A stretch of 64,000 bases of DNA from JBALVT01 sp045110675 (GTDB lineage Bacteria > Pseudomonadota > Gammaproteobacteria > Pseudomonadales > Halieaceae), in assembly GCA_045110675.1 (NCBI GenBank), contig JBGCGJ010000008.1, forward strand, positions 1 to 64,000. The letters are read 5' to 3'. Within the stretch, counting starts at the first letter, position 1; each line of letters opens with the position of its first letter. Made by a program: the position numbers and the translations under genes. Shown in pieces: positions 1 to 9,019 of this stretch. The notes beneath the pieces were generated by a model. That model did not search any database, was not told where the DNA came from, and saw only the letters and a list, made by a program, of their open reading frames with translations.

Positions 1-1469
1 AATACGGTCCCAACCGCTCTCGATACATGAGGATAGACAGGGCGAACTCACAGGAAACGAAAACACGCTATCTACGAAACGTGGAGAAAATAACCAAACC
101 GGACGGCAGCGAACTGATCAAGCGACATTTGGGTAATGTGCTGATAACGCTCAGCGTGAACCAAACCGATACCGCGTCCGTCACAAACTACATACTAAAA
201 GATCACCTGGGATCTTTAGATGTCACCACGGATAAGAATGGATCAGAAAGACAATTTTATGAATTCGATGCCTGGGGTAAGCGCCGTGGCATAAATGGAT
301 TAGACCTATCAGCCTCCGAACTGATGAATTTTGATACGTCGACTACGACCCGTGGATTCACAGGACATGAAATTTTGGATCAGGTGGGCGTGATTCACAT
401 GAACGGGCGGATTTATGATCCGGTTTTGGGGAGGTTTTTGCAGGCGGATCCGTTTGTTGAATCCCCTACAGATACTCAGTCTTATAGCCGTTATACCTAT
501 GTGCACAACAACCCGCTGAAGTACACAGACCCCAGTGGCTTTTTCAGCTTAGGAGACGTTGCGAAAATTGCTATTGTTGCAGTGATTTCCTACTACACGT
601 TCAATGCGGCCAGTTACTGGGGTGTGAGCTTGTATGGTTCAGGCTGTGCTGTTTCGTGCAATGTCGCAATGGCGAATTTCATAGGGGGCGCAACAGGAGG
701 CGCTGCAGCTGGTTTTGCCGCTGGGGTTTCTATGGCCGCTTTGAGCGGGGCGAGTTTCGGTAATGCGCTCCAAGTAGGAGTGCGCGGGGCCATTGCAGGA
801 GCTGTTACTGGTGGTATTGCTGGTAAGTTCCATAACACCTATTCGCCATCGAGGGTACTAGCTGACGGTATTGGAAACGGAGTTTCGGCTCAAATTACTG
901 GGGGCAATTTTAGAGATGGATTGCGATACGGTTTGGTTTCATCTCTCGCCACCTATACGAATGTTAAACTCCGTGAATACGAAATTCGCCATTCGAAGGG
1001 CACAGCCGGACAAATCGGAAGAAGTCGTGGGTTCAGAGGGGTGGTGGGAAAAATCGGTGGCGGACGGATTGTAGACAAGCTTTGGGCAAAGTATGGTGAG
1101 CCGTTACTTCAACAAGGAAAAAGCCATTACGAAGCGTTAAGAAATTATTGGCAAAATGTGGAGCCCAGCTTGCTAGGGTGCCATCAGGGGGGCACTGGAT
1201 GTATTATATCAGATAGGTTTACCTATACACCCGACACCACGATTGGGCGCCTTATTGATTACGTCGTTGAAGGATTTGGTGGTTCGCATGATTACGCGAA
1301 TCATTGGTATCACTATAACCCAAATGGTACAGCCATCTACCGCCAGTCCGGCTCGGCAGGATGGTATTTCGGAGAGGCGTTGAACTGGGCGAATGTTGCG
1401 TTGGTATCACCAATTGTTTTGCCCTCTCTAGTTCCGGATTATTCCCGTTTTTTTGTTCTTCGACAATGA
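1..1469 (+). CDS. RHS repeat-associated core protein, C-terminal part (5' end outside window)
   Basis: The frame is open from base 3, before the first ATG at 27, and begins YGPNRSRY, a usual RHS-core phrase, so the gene starts upstream of the window. Visible residues include the RHS core landmarks DHLGSLDVTTD, YDPVLGRFLQADPF and NNPLKYTDPSGFF (roughly residues 70-180). They are followed by glycine/alanine-rich stretches (GGATGGAAAGFAAG) and a variable C-terminal tail of about 200 residues. In RHS/polymorphic toxins the part after the core is the cargo, released inside the shell. I do not recognise a nuclease or ADP-ribosyltransferase motif in this tail (GSHDYANHWYHYNPNGT is its most distinctive phrase). 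The small lipoprotein 10 bases downstream could be a partner. Confidence 0.85.
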   Translation, partial: YGPNRSRYMRIDRANSQETKTRYLRNVEKITKPDGSELIKRHLGNVLITLSVNQTDTASVTNYILKDHLGSLDVTTDKNGSERQFYEFDAWGKRRGINGLDLSASELMNFDTSTTTRGFTGHEILDQVGVIHMNGRIYDPVLGRFLQADPFVESPTDTQSYSRYTYVHNNPLKYTDPSGFFSLGDVAKIAIVAVISYYTFNAASYWGVSLYGSGCAVSCNVAMANFIGGATGGAAAGFAAGVSMAALSGASFGNALQVGVRGAIAGAVTGGIAGKFHNTYSPSRVLADGIGNGVSAQITGGNFRDGLRYGLVSSLATYTNVKLREYEIRHSKGTAGQIGRSRGFRGVVGKIGGGRIVDKLWAKYGEPLLQQGKSHYEALRNYWQNVEPSLLGCHQGGTGCIISDRFTYTPDTTIGRLIDYVVEGFGGSHDYANHWYHYNPNGTAIYRQSGSAGWYFGEALNWANVALVSPIVLPSLVPDYSRFFVLRQ

Positions 1470-1479
1470 GAATTACTAA

Positions 1480-1827
1480 ATGACACATGTTAAAACGTAC
1501 TTGTTTGCTGCAACTTTGCTTATGTTGTGCTCTTGCACGGCTGTTGTTTGCAACAAGCAAACGGAGGTCGAGTTATTCAGAGACCAGAAAAACCAATTCA
1601 TCGGTTCGCGAGTGGATTCAGCTTACTTCCTTCAATACGTAGGGAAGCCATACGAAATTGCTACGGGACCGGATGGCGCGCATCGTTATAAATACAGGTT
1701 GATCTCCAATACCGGAACCTGCCACTGGGAGGCCGATGTAGCTAGAGATACTATGAAAATGATTAGTTGGGAAATGACCGAGGGTTCCGAATATTGTCGC
1801 CGAGAATGTAGACAGCCTACAAATTAG
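1480..1827 (+). CDS. Small lipoprotein downstream of RHS gene
   Basis: This 115-aa protein has a classic lipoprotein signal: MTHVKTYLFAATLLMLCSC, with the lipobox ending at Cys19. The mature part is about 95 residues with a phrase (YVGKPYEIATGPDGAHRYKY) reminiscent of SmpA/OmlA-type small outer-membrane lipoproteins, and several cysteines (CHWEAD, CRRECR) suggesting periplasmic disulfides. It starts 10 bp after the RHS stop and is co-directional, so it is probably co-transcribed. In polymorphic toxin loci the gene right after the toxin often encodes immunity; a periplasm-facing lipoprotein could serve that role, but this is inference from position only. Confidence 0.7.
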   Translation: MTHVKTYLFAATLLMLCSCTAVVCNKQTEVELFRDQKNQFIGSRVDSAYFLQYVGKPYEIATGPDGAHRYKYRLISNTGTCHWEADVARDTMKMISWEMTEGSEYCRRECRQPTN

Positions 1828-2073
1828 ATTCGGTAATGCTGGTTAAACAGCGACGTAACCACTATTTTTCAGAAAGCAGTTGCGAGTTAACCATGAACAA
1901 TCATCTAAATTGCAGCGTTTGGGTTCTAGCAGGGCATTATCGGATCCAATAACTTTTTAGCTAAATCTCCAAGTCGCTAATAGCGGTAGAGTTAGTGATT
2001 TAGATAGCTTTTAGTCTATACCAACAACGATAGCCGCGATGATGTTGTTCAAGAATTAGCTAGCTACTAAAAA
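1828..2073. other. Intergenic, nothing recognised
   Basis: This is the space between two convergent genes. It is AT-rich at 1890-2060 and contains no ORF, clear terminator stem or repeat that I can support. Confidence 0.5.
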
Positions 2074-3366
2074 TCACGGAGTGTTCACCAAAGGCAAACA
2101 AACCCAAAAAATAGACCCTTGCTTCCTAGAATGCTCCAGCCCAATCGTCCCATTCATCCGCTCAATAAGAAATTTGCTGAGGGTTAACCCTATCCCCGTC
2201 CCCTCAATTTCGTTATGGGTGGCATAGGTCAGTCTCGAAAAAGGAGCGAAGAGTTTTTCAGCTTCTTCTGGGTTGATCCCTACACCGGTATCTTCCACTC
2301 TTATTTCTGCCACCGCATTGGGTAGCGTATCTACGGTGACAGTGACGCTGCCACCAGTGTTGTTGTATTTAATCGCGTTTGACAGGAGGTTAACCATAAC
2401 CTGGGTTAAGCGATTCGAATTGGCGATCACCTTTAAATCAGTAGCTTTATAGATGAGTTGAATCTCCGCGTCCCCCGCCTGATTTTGCACCAGGCCAATG
2501 CTGGTCTGTAAGGTGGCGTCTAAATCCATAGCTTCCAGGGCTATTTCAATGCGGTCCTGCTCAATCTTCACAATGTCAAAAATGTCTTCCACCAAGGTCA
2601 GTAGGTGTTTCCCTGCATGCAGGATATGTTCTCGACTCTGGCGCAAATCCTGTGGGGTTGAGTCGTCGAAATGCCATTCCTGAACTTGGGAAAATCCGAT
2701 AATGGCATTCAATGGGGTGCGGAATTCATGACTCATGCGCGAAAGGAATTGCGACTTGGCGGCGTTGGCTTCGTCCGCCGTCTTCTTGGCGTTACTCAGA
2801 TGCTCTCTCACCTCAACCAGATCTTTGATGTTCGCTGCTAAAACCCCTCCCGCTCGATACACAACCATGCTGTAGACAATGGTCAGCAAACCCAGCATCA
2901 GAGTTTTCTCGTCCGGAAATGCAAGAAAAGAAGCAATTTGCGGGACCATCGCACCGAGCAAAAACACTGTGTAGGCTGTTAGAATCTGCGCGACCGTACC
3001 GATGGCCGCGCCGACTATACCCAGTATGATGGCTAAAACAACAACTTGCTCGAGCAGTGAGCCATAGTATGCGATCAGCACACTGGCCATCCCCCAGCCG
3101 AGGCCGATGAAAAACATTGCCCACTTAAAATGGGCGACTGATTTTTCCCACTCTTCGCTTTCCGTTTCGAAACGGTTAAATGCGTTACTAAAGTGAAAAC
3201 GCGCTGCCAAAAGTATTACTTGAACGGCGATCCAAGTGTATATCAGCCCGTTAGGAACAACATCATCCAGCACAAGGAACACCGCAATGCTCGCCAAAGT
3301 GGTGCCAAACATGGCGCTGCGAGCGTTCGCTCCCACTTGACGTGTCATCTCCAGATGCACTTTCAT
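2074..3366 (-). CDS. Membrane sensor histidine kinase (no receiver domain)
   Basis: About 430 aa if it starts at the ATG at 3366, which has GAAGGG upstream; a TTG at 3447 is an alternative that adds 27 residues. Residues 20-185 hold about six hydrophobic segments with no large periplasmic loop, so the sensed signal is probably in or near the membrane. A short coiled coil leads into HisKA, where the phospho-acceptor His lies in RMSHEFRTPLNAIIGF (about residue 213). The HATPase_c domain follows, with N box NLLSNAIKYN (about 326), G1 DTGVGI (about 359) and G2 GTGIGL (about 389). This makes it an active-looking class I kinase. No response regulator gene is adjacent, so it is an orphan and its target is unknown. 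Confidence 0.9.
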   Translation of the reverse strand: MKVHLEMTRQVGANARSAMFGTTLASIAVFLVLDDVVPNGLIYTWIAVQVILLAARFHFSNAFNRFETESEEWEKSVAHFKWAMFFIGLGWGMASVLIAYYGSLLEQVVVLAIILGIVGAAIGTVAQILTAYTVFLLGAMVPQIASFLAFPDEKTLMLGLLTIVYSMVVYRAGGVLAANIKDLVEVREHLSNAKKTADEANAAKSQFLSRMSHEFRTPLNAIIGFSQVQEWHFDDSTPQDLRQSREHILHAGKHLLTLVEDIFDIVKIEQDRIEIALEAMDLDATLQTSIGLVQNQAGDAEIQLIYKATDLKVIANSNRLTQVMVNLLSNAIKYNNTGGSVTVTVDTLPNAVAEIRVEDTGVGINPEEAEKLFAPFSRLTYATHNEIEGTGIGLTLSKFLIERMNGTIGLEHSRKQGSIFWVCLPLVNTP

Positions 3367-3549
3367 TACGGTTGAGTTCCCTTCAATGTTCAGGCGCTTA
3401 TTGTGTCGGATTGGTGCCGGCAAATGGTATGTAAAATGGGCCGGCAACGCTATCTCGAACTTGGGTAAAACTTATTGTATTTGGGAATTGGCCTGTCGAT
3501 GTGCGAGGATAGCGTCTCTTGAATCAACACTCCAACTTGGCGAGATCAA

Positions 3550-4551
3550 ATGACCATTAAAAAGCGTATAGCAGTGACTTTACCGGCGGGCCCCAACATT
3601 CAAGATACGATTGAGCGTTTGAAGTGGGCTGAAGAACATGGCATTCCCGACGCCTGGTTCGCCGATGCCGGTGCACCAGATACTCTCACACAGATCGCGG
3701 CGGTAGGGCACCATACCAGTACGCTGCGCATCGGTGTGGCCGTGACGCCGGTCTATACGCGATCGCCCTCGGTCATTGCCGCTTCGGCCAATGTGATTAG
3801 CCAGGTTATTCCCGGGCGCTTTGTCATTGGTTTGGGTTCTTCCAGTCAAACCATTATGGGTGGCTGGAACGGAATACCGCTGGACAAGCCACTGACCCGT
3901 GTCAAAGAAACAGCGCAGCTTGTGCGTACCATGCTTAAGGGCGAAAAAACCAATTTTCAGGGAGAGACTCTGTCGAGTCGAGGATATCGTCAGGCGCCCC
4001 TGGAGAACCCTCCACCGATTTACCTCGCGGCCTTGCGACCCAACATGATTGAGATGGCAGCAGAGCACGGAGATGGGGTGATCTTCAATTTGTGGCCCCA
4101 GGGCGCGCTGCCGAAGATGATGGAGCATGTGAAAATTGGCGCGGAGAAGGCGGGTAAAAATCCAGCCGATGTCGAAATCGTCAACCGGGCGATGGTGCTC
4201 TGCACAGATGACAAAGAGCGTGGCCGCAATATGTTCCGCGCGGCCTTTGGGCCCTATTACGCCACACCGGTTTACAATAAATTTCTAGCATGGGCCGGTT
4301 ATGCGGATGCGGCGCAAGCCATCACTGAGGGCTGGGCTGCAAAAGACCGCGAAAAAACCGCTGGAGCATTGACCGATGAAATGATCGACGAGATCGGCAT
4401 CATCGGCAATGAGGACGAGATTCGCGCTCGTATTCAGGAAGATGCGGATGGTGGAATACACACCCACATCATCGCACCACTCGCGGAGACGCGGGAGGAT
4501 CTGGAGCGTACTTTCAGCGCCTTCACCGCCGCGAACTTCAGCTTCAAATAG
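3550..4551 (+). CDS. Luciferase-like (LLM class) flavin-dependent monooxygenase
   Basis: 333 aa, the usual length for a single-domain TIM-barrel LLM oxidoreductase using FMN or F420. Motifs: AEEHGIPDAWFADAGAPDTLTQIAAVGHHTSTLRIGVAVTP is split over the first strands, VIPGRFVIGLGSSS marks the flavin-binding turn, and PPPIYLAALRPNMIEMAAEHGDGVIFNLWP is the later barrel section. The C-terminus (IIGNEDEIRARIQEDADGGIHTHII) is also typical. It stands alone between the divergent kinase gene and a convergent amidohydrolase remnant. The substrate cannot be inferred. A second LLM protein is encoded at 39401-40276 but is only distantly similar. Confidence 0.85.
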   Translation: MTIKKRIAVTLPAGPNIQDTIERLKWAEEHGIPDAWFADAGAPDTLTQIAAVGHHTSTLRIGVAVTPVYTRSPSVIAASANVISQVIPGRFVIGLGSSSQTIMGGWNGIPLDKPLTRVKETAQLVRTMLKGEKTNFQGETLSSRGYRQAPLENPPPIYLAALRPNMIEMAAEHGDGVIFNLWPQGALPKMMEHVKIGAEKAGKNPADVEIVNRAMVLCTDDKERGRNMFRAAFGPYYATPVYNKFLAWAGYADAAQAITEGWAAKDREKTAGALTDEMIDEIGIIGNEDEIRARIQEDADGGIHTHIIAPLAETREDLERTFSAFTAANFSFK

Positions 4552-4586
4552 TTCTCATTGGTATTCACCTCGGTGGCGCTAGTTGT

Positions 4587-5033
4587 TTAGCGCCTACCGA
4601 CCGGACCGCCGACCATATCGCGAACTGCTTCACGTAGTTCCTCACTGTCATAGGGCACGCCGGCCTTGTGCACCGTTTCCACTTTGCGTATGTCTTCTAT
4701 GTCCAGGTCAGGATTTCCATCGACCAGCACTAAGTCTGCTCGATAGAAACCCAGTTCCAGTGCCATGCCCGCATTGAGTACGTCGCTAGCTTTTACGTCG
4801 AGATCTTGCTGTGGCTTGGTTGTTTTGGATCGATAATCCATAAAGGCGCCGATCGCCGCGGGGCTGAGCGCATCGATAGTGCCGGGGTCCAGGGGGTTGT
4901 GTTCGGTAAATCCGGACGCGAATACGGCCAGCGTTGAAGTAATCGCTACTTGGTTTTCATTCAGGGCATTGTACAGTTTCTTAACTTTGCCTTGGTCGGG
5001 CGACAGCGAGGGCCGGGTCCGTTTACGGTTCAA
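4587..5033 (-). pseudogene. Amidohydrolase-family remnant
   Basis: The 148 codons of open frame start only at a TTG. The first half (QVAITSTLAVFASGFTEHN... LDPGTIDALSPAAIGAF) resembles the middle of secreted imidazolonepropionase-like amidohydrolases. The second half (YRADLVLVDGNPDLDIEDI, then KVETVHKAGVPYDSEELR) is the canonical C-terminal end of that family. The metal-binding HxH motif, the catalytic His and Asp region and the N-terminal signal peptide are absent, and the two halves are joined across what should be over 100 residues. It is best read as an internally deleted, 5'-truncated relic. Functional families are about 430-480 aa. Confidence 0.75.
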
Positions 5034-5182
5034 TCGAGACGCCGGTTCTCGCGACAGTAATGCCTGCAGCAGGATACAGGCGAAAAGACGGGACTGCGCT
5101 TCGATCGACGACAGGATAGTGACAGAGCCTCGTAAGGAATTTAGATCAACAGATCGAAACCAAAAGTGATGTGACCGTTTTG

Positions 5183-7465
5183 CTACTCCTGTGCCGCATC
5201 ACTCAGATAGCATTTGCCAATTGCCCAGCACAGGGCAAATGCACCGAATGCGAATACGACGTCACCGGGTACTCTCATCCACACCAGGCCCTCCATGATT
5301 GGGCTGTGAATAAATTCCGCCGACCGGGCGGCCCAGTATCCGTAGGTGTAAGCGTTCCAAGTTTGCCAAAGCCCCGCTGGGAGTAAAGACATAAACACCA
5401 TCATTGCCAAACCTATGTTCAGGCTCCAGAACGCCAAGCCCAGCCAACGATCATCCCAAAGCTTGTTGGGTGTCAAACCTCTAAGGCAAAACAGCATCAA
5501 GCCTATCCCCAGCATTCCGTAGACACCGAACATTGCGGCGTGTCCATGGGTCGCTGTGGTATTAAGGCCCTGCATGTAATACAAAGCGAGGGGAGGGTTG
5601 ATCAGAAATCCCAGTAAACCAGCACCGACCAGGTTCCAGAATAAAACGGCGGCGAAAAATCTCAGTGGCCAGCGATAGTACTTTGTCCACCTGGCTTGTT
5701 GTTCAAGCTTGCTGTGTTGATAAGCCTCAAAACCGATTACCGTTAAAGGTACTACTTCCAAGGCTGAGAACACGCCACCCAAAGCGATGACGCCCACCGG
5801 TGTGCCACTGAAGTACAAATGGTGGAAAGTACCCAATACTCCGCCGCTCAAAAATATGATGGTGGCGAACAGAACCGAAACGGTTGCAGTGGTGCCCCGA
5901 AGCAATCCCATTTTGACAAACAACAGCGCAATCACGGCGGTTGCGAAAACTTCGAAAACGCCCTCGACCCAAAGATGAACGACCCACCAGCGCCAGTACT
6001 CGGCGACGCTGATATGGGTGTGCTGCCCCCAGCTCAACCCGGCGCCATAGAGCAAGCCAATGGCGATAGAGGCAATGAGCACCATAAGAATAAGAGATCT
6101 GTTTTTTCCGGATTTGAGTGCCGGTAGCAGGGCTCTGAACATGAGCGCAAGCCAGACCAGCAATCCGACAAACAAGAACAACTGCCAGAAGCGCCCGAGA
6201 TCAACATACTCGTAACCCTGATGGCCAAACCAGAAGTTCATCGTCAGATCTGAGAACTTCTGATTCACACCCAACCATTCCCCGGCGAATGATCCGACCA
6301 CAATGATCAAGAGGCATACATACAAGAAGTTAACTCCGATATGCTGATACTTTGGCTCATGGCCTGAGAGCAGAGGTGCGACATACAAACCCGTCGCCAG
6401 CCAGGCAGTGGCAATCCAGAATACTGCCAGTTGGGTGTGCCAGGTGCGTGCAACGCTATAGGGTAGGTATTCAGCGATGGGGAAGCCATAGAGTTCCTGG
6501 CCTTCTACCGCATAGTGGGCGACGATAATGCCGAGAATGATCTGTAGGCCAAAGAGGGCAACGACCGTCCAAAAGTACTTTGCGCAGGCGCGCATGGAAG
6601 GGGTTTGGATCGCCTGTGCGAGCAAATTATCTCTGGAGACACCTTCCAGGGGAGCGAGGTCTTCTCGCCACATGTCATATTGTGCGGCGTAAAACCAAAC
6701 CAGTGCGCCGATACCACCGAGCAACAACATAATGCTCAGTAAAGTCCAGATTAACAGGCTAGCGGAAGGGGTATTGCCGACCAGCGGGTCGTAGGGCCAG
6801 TTACTGGTATATGAAATGGTATCGCCTGGTCTTTCGGTTACCGCGCTCCAACTCGTCCAGAAGATAAAGGCGGTGAGGGCGTGCATATCTGCATCGTTTA
6901 AGGTGACCGATTTTGAAAATGCGTATTGTTCTCTGAGATGGCGAGAGTTGTCGTTATCTTTCGCCTGAAAAATATCGGTGTAGTGTTGTGATACTTCGCT
7001 TATCGCCTCTAAGCGTTCTGCGCTGAGTGTAAGTTGATCCGCTTGCGGGTCGAATTGATTTTGTCGAATGTCCCAGCGCACACTAGCTTCCAGAACCTGT
7101 TTGTCGCTGTCACTTAAATCCTCGTAGTTAACACCAAATTCATCCAGTGCTGAAATTTCCAGCATCGACACGGCTTCTCGGTGCAGCCAATCAGCGCTCC
7201 AGTCGGGAGCCAGATAACTACCGTGTCCCCAGATGGATCCCTTTTGCATGCCCCCGAGTGATTGCCAGATGTTTTGTCCGCGTTGAATATCGTTCCGGCT
7301 GAATAGATGGGTGCCGGCTTCGCTAACCACTGCACCGGGTATGGGAGGTTTTTTCTGATAGATCTCGCCGCCAAAAAACAGCAGCAGGGAAAACATTGCC
7401 ACCATAATGATGATGAGGGTCTTCCACAGCCGAGCGATCGTAAAGGTAACGTGATAGGTTTCCAT
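5183..7465 (-). CDS. norZ: Quinol-dependent nitric oxide reductase (qNor)
   Basis: 760 aa from the ATG at 7465, which has AGGAG six bases upstream; longer starts to 7537 lack this. It reduces NO to N2O with electrons from quinol, in the inner membrane. The N-terminal TM and periplasmic extension (ending before about residue 220) is specific to the qNor type, with WQSLGGMQKGSIWGHGSYLAPDW. The NorB-like core carries the expected haem and FeB ligands: HTQLAVFWIA, VVHLWVEGVFE, GTFHHLYFSGTPVG and ATHGHAAMFGVYG. No norC is nearby, consistent with the one-subunit enzyme. It has its own promoter with an FNR/DNR box (see 7585-7598). No other denitrification gene is in the window, so the role is probably NO detoxification or a partial denitrification step. 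Confidence 0.95.
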   Translation of the reverse strand: METYHVTFTIARLWKTLIIIMVAMFSLLLFFGGEIYQKKPPIPGAVVSEAGTHLFSRNDIQRGQNIWQSLGGMQKGSIWGHGSYLAPDWSADWLHREAVSMLEISALDEFGVNYEDLSDSDKQVLEASVRWDIRQNQFDPQADQLTLSAERLEAISEVSQHYTDIFQAKDNDNSRHLREQYAFSKSVTLNDADMHALTAFIFWTSWSAVTERPGDTISYTSNWPYDPLVGNTPSASLLIWTLLSIMLLLGGIGALVWFYAAQYDMWREDLAPLEGVSRDNLLAQAIQTPSMRACAKYFWTVVALFGLQIILGIIVAHYAVEGQELYGFPIAEYLPYSVARTWHTQLAVFWIATAWLATGLYVAPLLSGHEPKYQHIGVNFLYVCLLIIVVGSFAGEWLGVNQKFSDLTMNFWFGHQGYEYVDLGRFWQLFLFVGLLVWLALMFRALLPALKSGKNRSLILMVLIASIAIGLLYGAGLSWGQHTHISVAEYWRWWVVHLWVEGVFEVFATAVIALLFVKMGLLRGTTATVSVLFATIIFLSGGVLGTFHHLYFSGTPVGVIALGGVFSALEVVPLTVIGFEAYQHSKLEQQARWTKYYRWPLRFFAAVLFWNLVGAGLLGFLINPPLALYYMQGLNTTATHGHAAMFGVYGMLGIGLMLFCLRGLTPNKLWDDRWLGLAFWSLNIGLAMMVFMSLLPAGLWQTWNAYTYGYWAARSAEFIHSPIMEGLVWMRVPGDVVFAFGAFALCWAIGKCYLSDAAQE

Positions 7466-7556
7466 ACAAGACTCCTGGTGTGCCATTGACCGGTTGGGTT
7501 TGCAAATTGCACAAACACCTATGCGGGTTCTGATCAAAACATCCAGAGCCGCTTCA

Positions 7557-7562
7557 ATAGTA
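7557..7562 (-). promoter_or_regulatory. Predicted -10 element of norZ
   Basis: Reading the minus strand, TACTAT occupies 7562-7557. Its centre lies 32 bp downstream of the centre of the FNR/DNR palindrome, which is the spacing of class II FNR-type promoters (activator at -41.5). This predicts a transcript start near 7550 and a leader of about 85 nt before the ATG at 7465. Confidence 0.6.
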
Positions 7563-7584
7563 GGAGATGTCGTTAGTGACAGTC

Positions 7585-7598
7585 TTGATATGGATCAA
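7585..7598. promoter_or_regulatory. FNR/DNR-type binding site upstream of norZ
   Basis: TTGATATGGATCAA is an exact match to the FNR/DNR/ANR consensus TTGAT-N4-ATCAA. It lies about 126 bp upstream of the norZ start codon, between norZ and the 3' end of the lipase gene. It should activate norZ under low oxygen and/or NO. The regulator gene itself is not in the window. Confidence 0.8.
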
Positions 7599-7662
7599 CG
7601 CATTGACCCTGGGGATGGATGCTCAGGTGATGGTTCTGAGCATAGTTATCTCATATCGGACT

Positions 7663-8370
7663 TTAGTGAACCGCTTTTGGAGACGAGCCTGCCAATTTTC
7701 CGGCGATTATCTTAAACACGTCAGGCGATATCCCAAGACCCAGATGGGTGGTGTACACCTCTATGTGCTCCACCTGTGGGCTGTGTCTGTCAATGCTGGC
7801 CTGCCATCCCACAATACCGTCTCGTTTCGAATAAATAGAAGTCATAGGCACCGCTATCGGTGTTGATTCACGGGCGGCGATGGTGGCTTCGATTTCATCC
7901 AGATTTGCTCCGCGCTTCTCGAACAGCCTTCCCATTGTGGTGTACTTGGGGCCGCCGACCACGGGGCTGCCCATGGTAACCACCTGGCTGACGTAGTTCG
8001 GGTTTTCTCGCGCTGTTTCTCGCGCGAAAACGCCACCCAGGCTCCAACCGATAAGATGGACTTCGCTCTTGTGTCGTCGGCTCATGGACCGAACTTGAGC
8101 AACGACATCCGGCAGCACCTCAGCGACTCTTCCCGCATTTCTTCCCAAACCCCAGCCCTGGACTTCATAGCCCAACCAGGTCAGATAACGTCGCAGGGGT
8201 GCGGTTGATACATCGCTTGCACCAAATCCTGGAAGTACCATGACAGGATCACCTGATCCCTTGGGTTGTCTGGCGAGTGAAGGCAGCGCGACGGCAAGCC
8301 GGGTAAATTCCAGCGGGCTTAAACTTTCTCCGGCGATGGCTGCGATATCGGGTGCTTTGAGTTGCGACAT
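7663..8370 (-). CDS. Alpha/beta hydrolase (lipase/esterase-like)
   Basis: 235 aa. Motifs: PVMVLPGFGASDVS (oxyanion region, about residue 42), a helix with YLTWLGYEVQGWGLGRNAGR, and the nucleophile elbow HLIGWSLGGVFARETA (GxSxG, Ser about 109). A late Asp/His pair is plausible from YSKRDGIVGWQASIDR and the HLGLG segment. This resembles the short PGAP1-like/triacylglycerol lipase group. There is no signal peptide, so it is cytosolic. It begins five bases after the stop of the TetR gene upstream and is surely co-transcribed with it, so its expression is likely controlled by that repressor and the palindrome at 9020-9047. Confidence 0.85.
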   Translation of the reverse strand: MSQLKAPDIAAIAGESLSPLEFTRLAVALPSLARQPKGSGDPVMVLPGFGASDVSTAPLRRYLTWLGYEVQGWGLGRNAGRVAEVLPDVVAQVRSMSRRHKSEVHLIGWSLGGVFARETARENPNYVSQVVTMGSPVVGGPKYTTMGRLFEKRGANLDEIEATIAARESTPIAVPMTSIYSKRDGIVGWQASIDRHSPQVEHIEVYTTHLGLGISPDVFKIIAGKLAGSSPKAVH

Positions 8371-8375
8371 GTGGA

Positions 8376-9011
8376 CTACTCCGTGATTCTGCGCGCGGCA
8401 GCGTCGGTTGAGGGTACGGTGGAAATGGATCGAGAAAGTGCTCGAACCATCACTTCGGTCAGTTCTTTAATATCCCGGCCCATATGCAGCTTCTCTGAAA
8501 GGTGCAGTGAGACCAGCCCGTGCATTCCCGCCCACAAAACATGGACGATATTTACCGGGTCGCCCTCGATGGTGCCGGAATCAAGAGCCGCGTTTACTGC
8601 CGACAGCATCGGTTGCTGCGCTCGGCGAATTTCTGCCACAAGATCGGGATAACGTTGTTCGTCTTTCTGCACCACTTGGTACATCACCCGATAGGCCTCG
8701 GGTCTTTCCATCGCGAACTGAATATAAGATCTGGCCAGCGCTATCAACTTCCGATCCGGCGCAGGTTCATTCTCTACCGCCAGCTCGGCTGCATCCGCCA
8801 TTCGTTTGAATTCGGATTGTCGAACTGCAGCTAGAATGTCGGCCTTGTTTTTGAAATAGCGGTAGGGCGTTGTGCGACTGCAACCCGCTTCAGCGGCGAG
8901 TCCACGCAAGCTAATTCCGTCCAGCCCGCGTTCGGCAAAGGCCTTGAGTGCCAGGTCGCATAGGCGCTGGCGAAACAGAATCACATCGGTGGGGGATAGT
9001 ATTTTGGGCAT
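8376..9011 (-). CDS. TetR-family transcriptional regulator
   Basis: 211 aa. The N-terminal helix-turn-helix is clear: CDLALKAFAERGLDGISLRG, then LAAEAGCSRTTPYRYFKNKADIL (residues about 15-60). The ligand-binding half is larger than average and includes EAYRVMYQVVQKDEQRYPDL, similar to TetR regulators with the WHG/TetR_C_13-like domain. It is the first gene of a two-gene operon with the hydrolase. A perfect 28-bp palindrome sits 9 bp in front of its ATG, so it almost certainly represses its own operon. The ligand is unknown; an acyl compound or ester would suit the hydrolase, but that is a guess. Confidence 0.9.
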   Translation of the reverse strand: MPKILSPTDVILFRQRLCDLALKAFAERGLDGISLRGLAAEAGCSRTTPYRYFKNKADILAAVRQSEFKRMADAAELAVENEPAPDRKLIALARSYIQFAMERPEAYRVMYQVVQKDEQRYPDLVAEIRRAQQPMLSAVNAALDSGTIEGDPVNIVHVLWAGMHGLVSLHLSEKLHMGRDIKELTEVMVRALSRSISTVPSTDAAARRITE

Positions 9012-9019
9012 TGGAGTAT

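Noticed and set aside
2074..3447. Longer start (TTG at 3447) for the sensor kinase
   Set aside because: It adds 27 polar residues with no ribosome-binding site; the ATG at 3366 has GAAGGG upstream.
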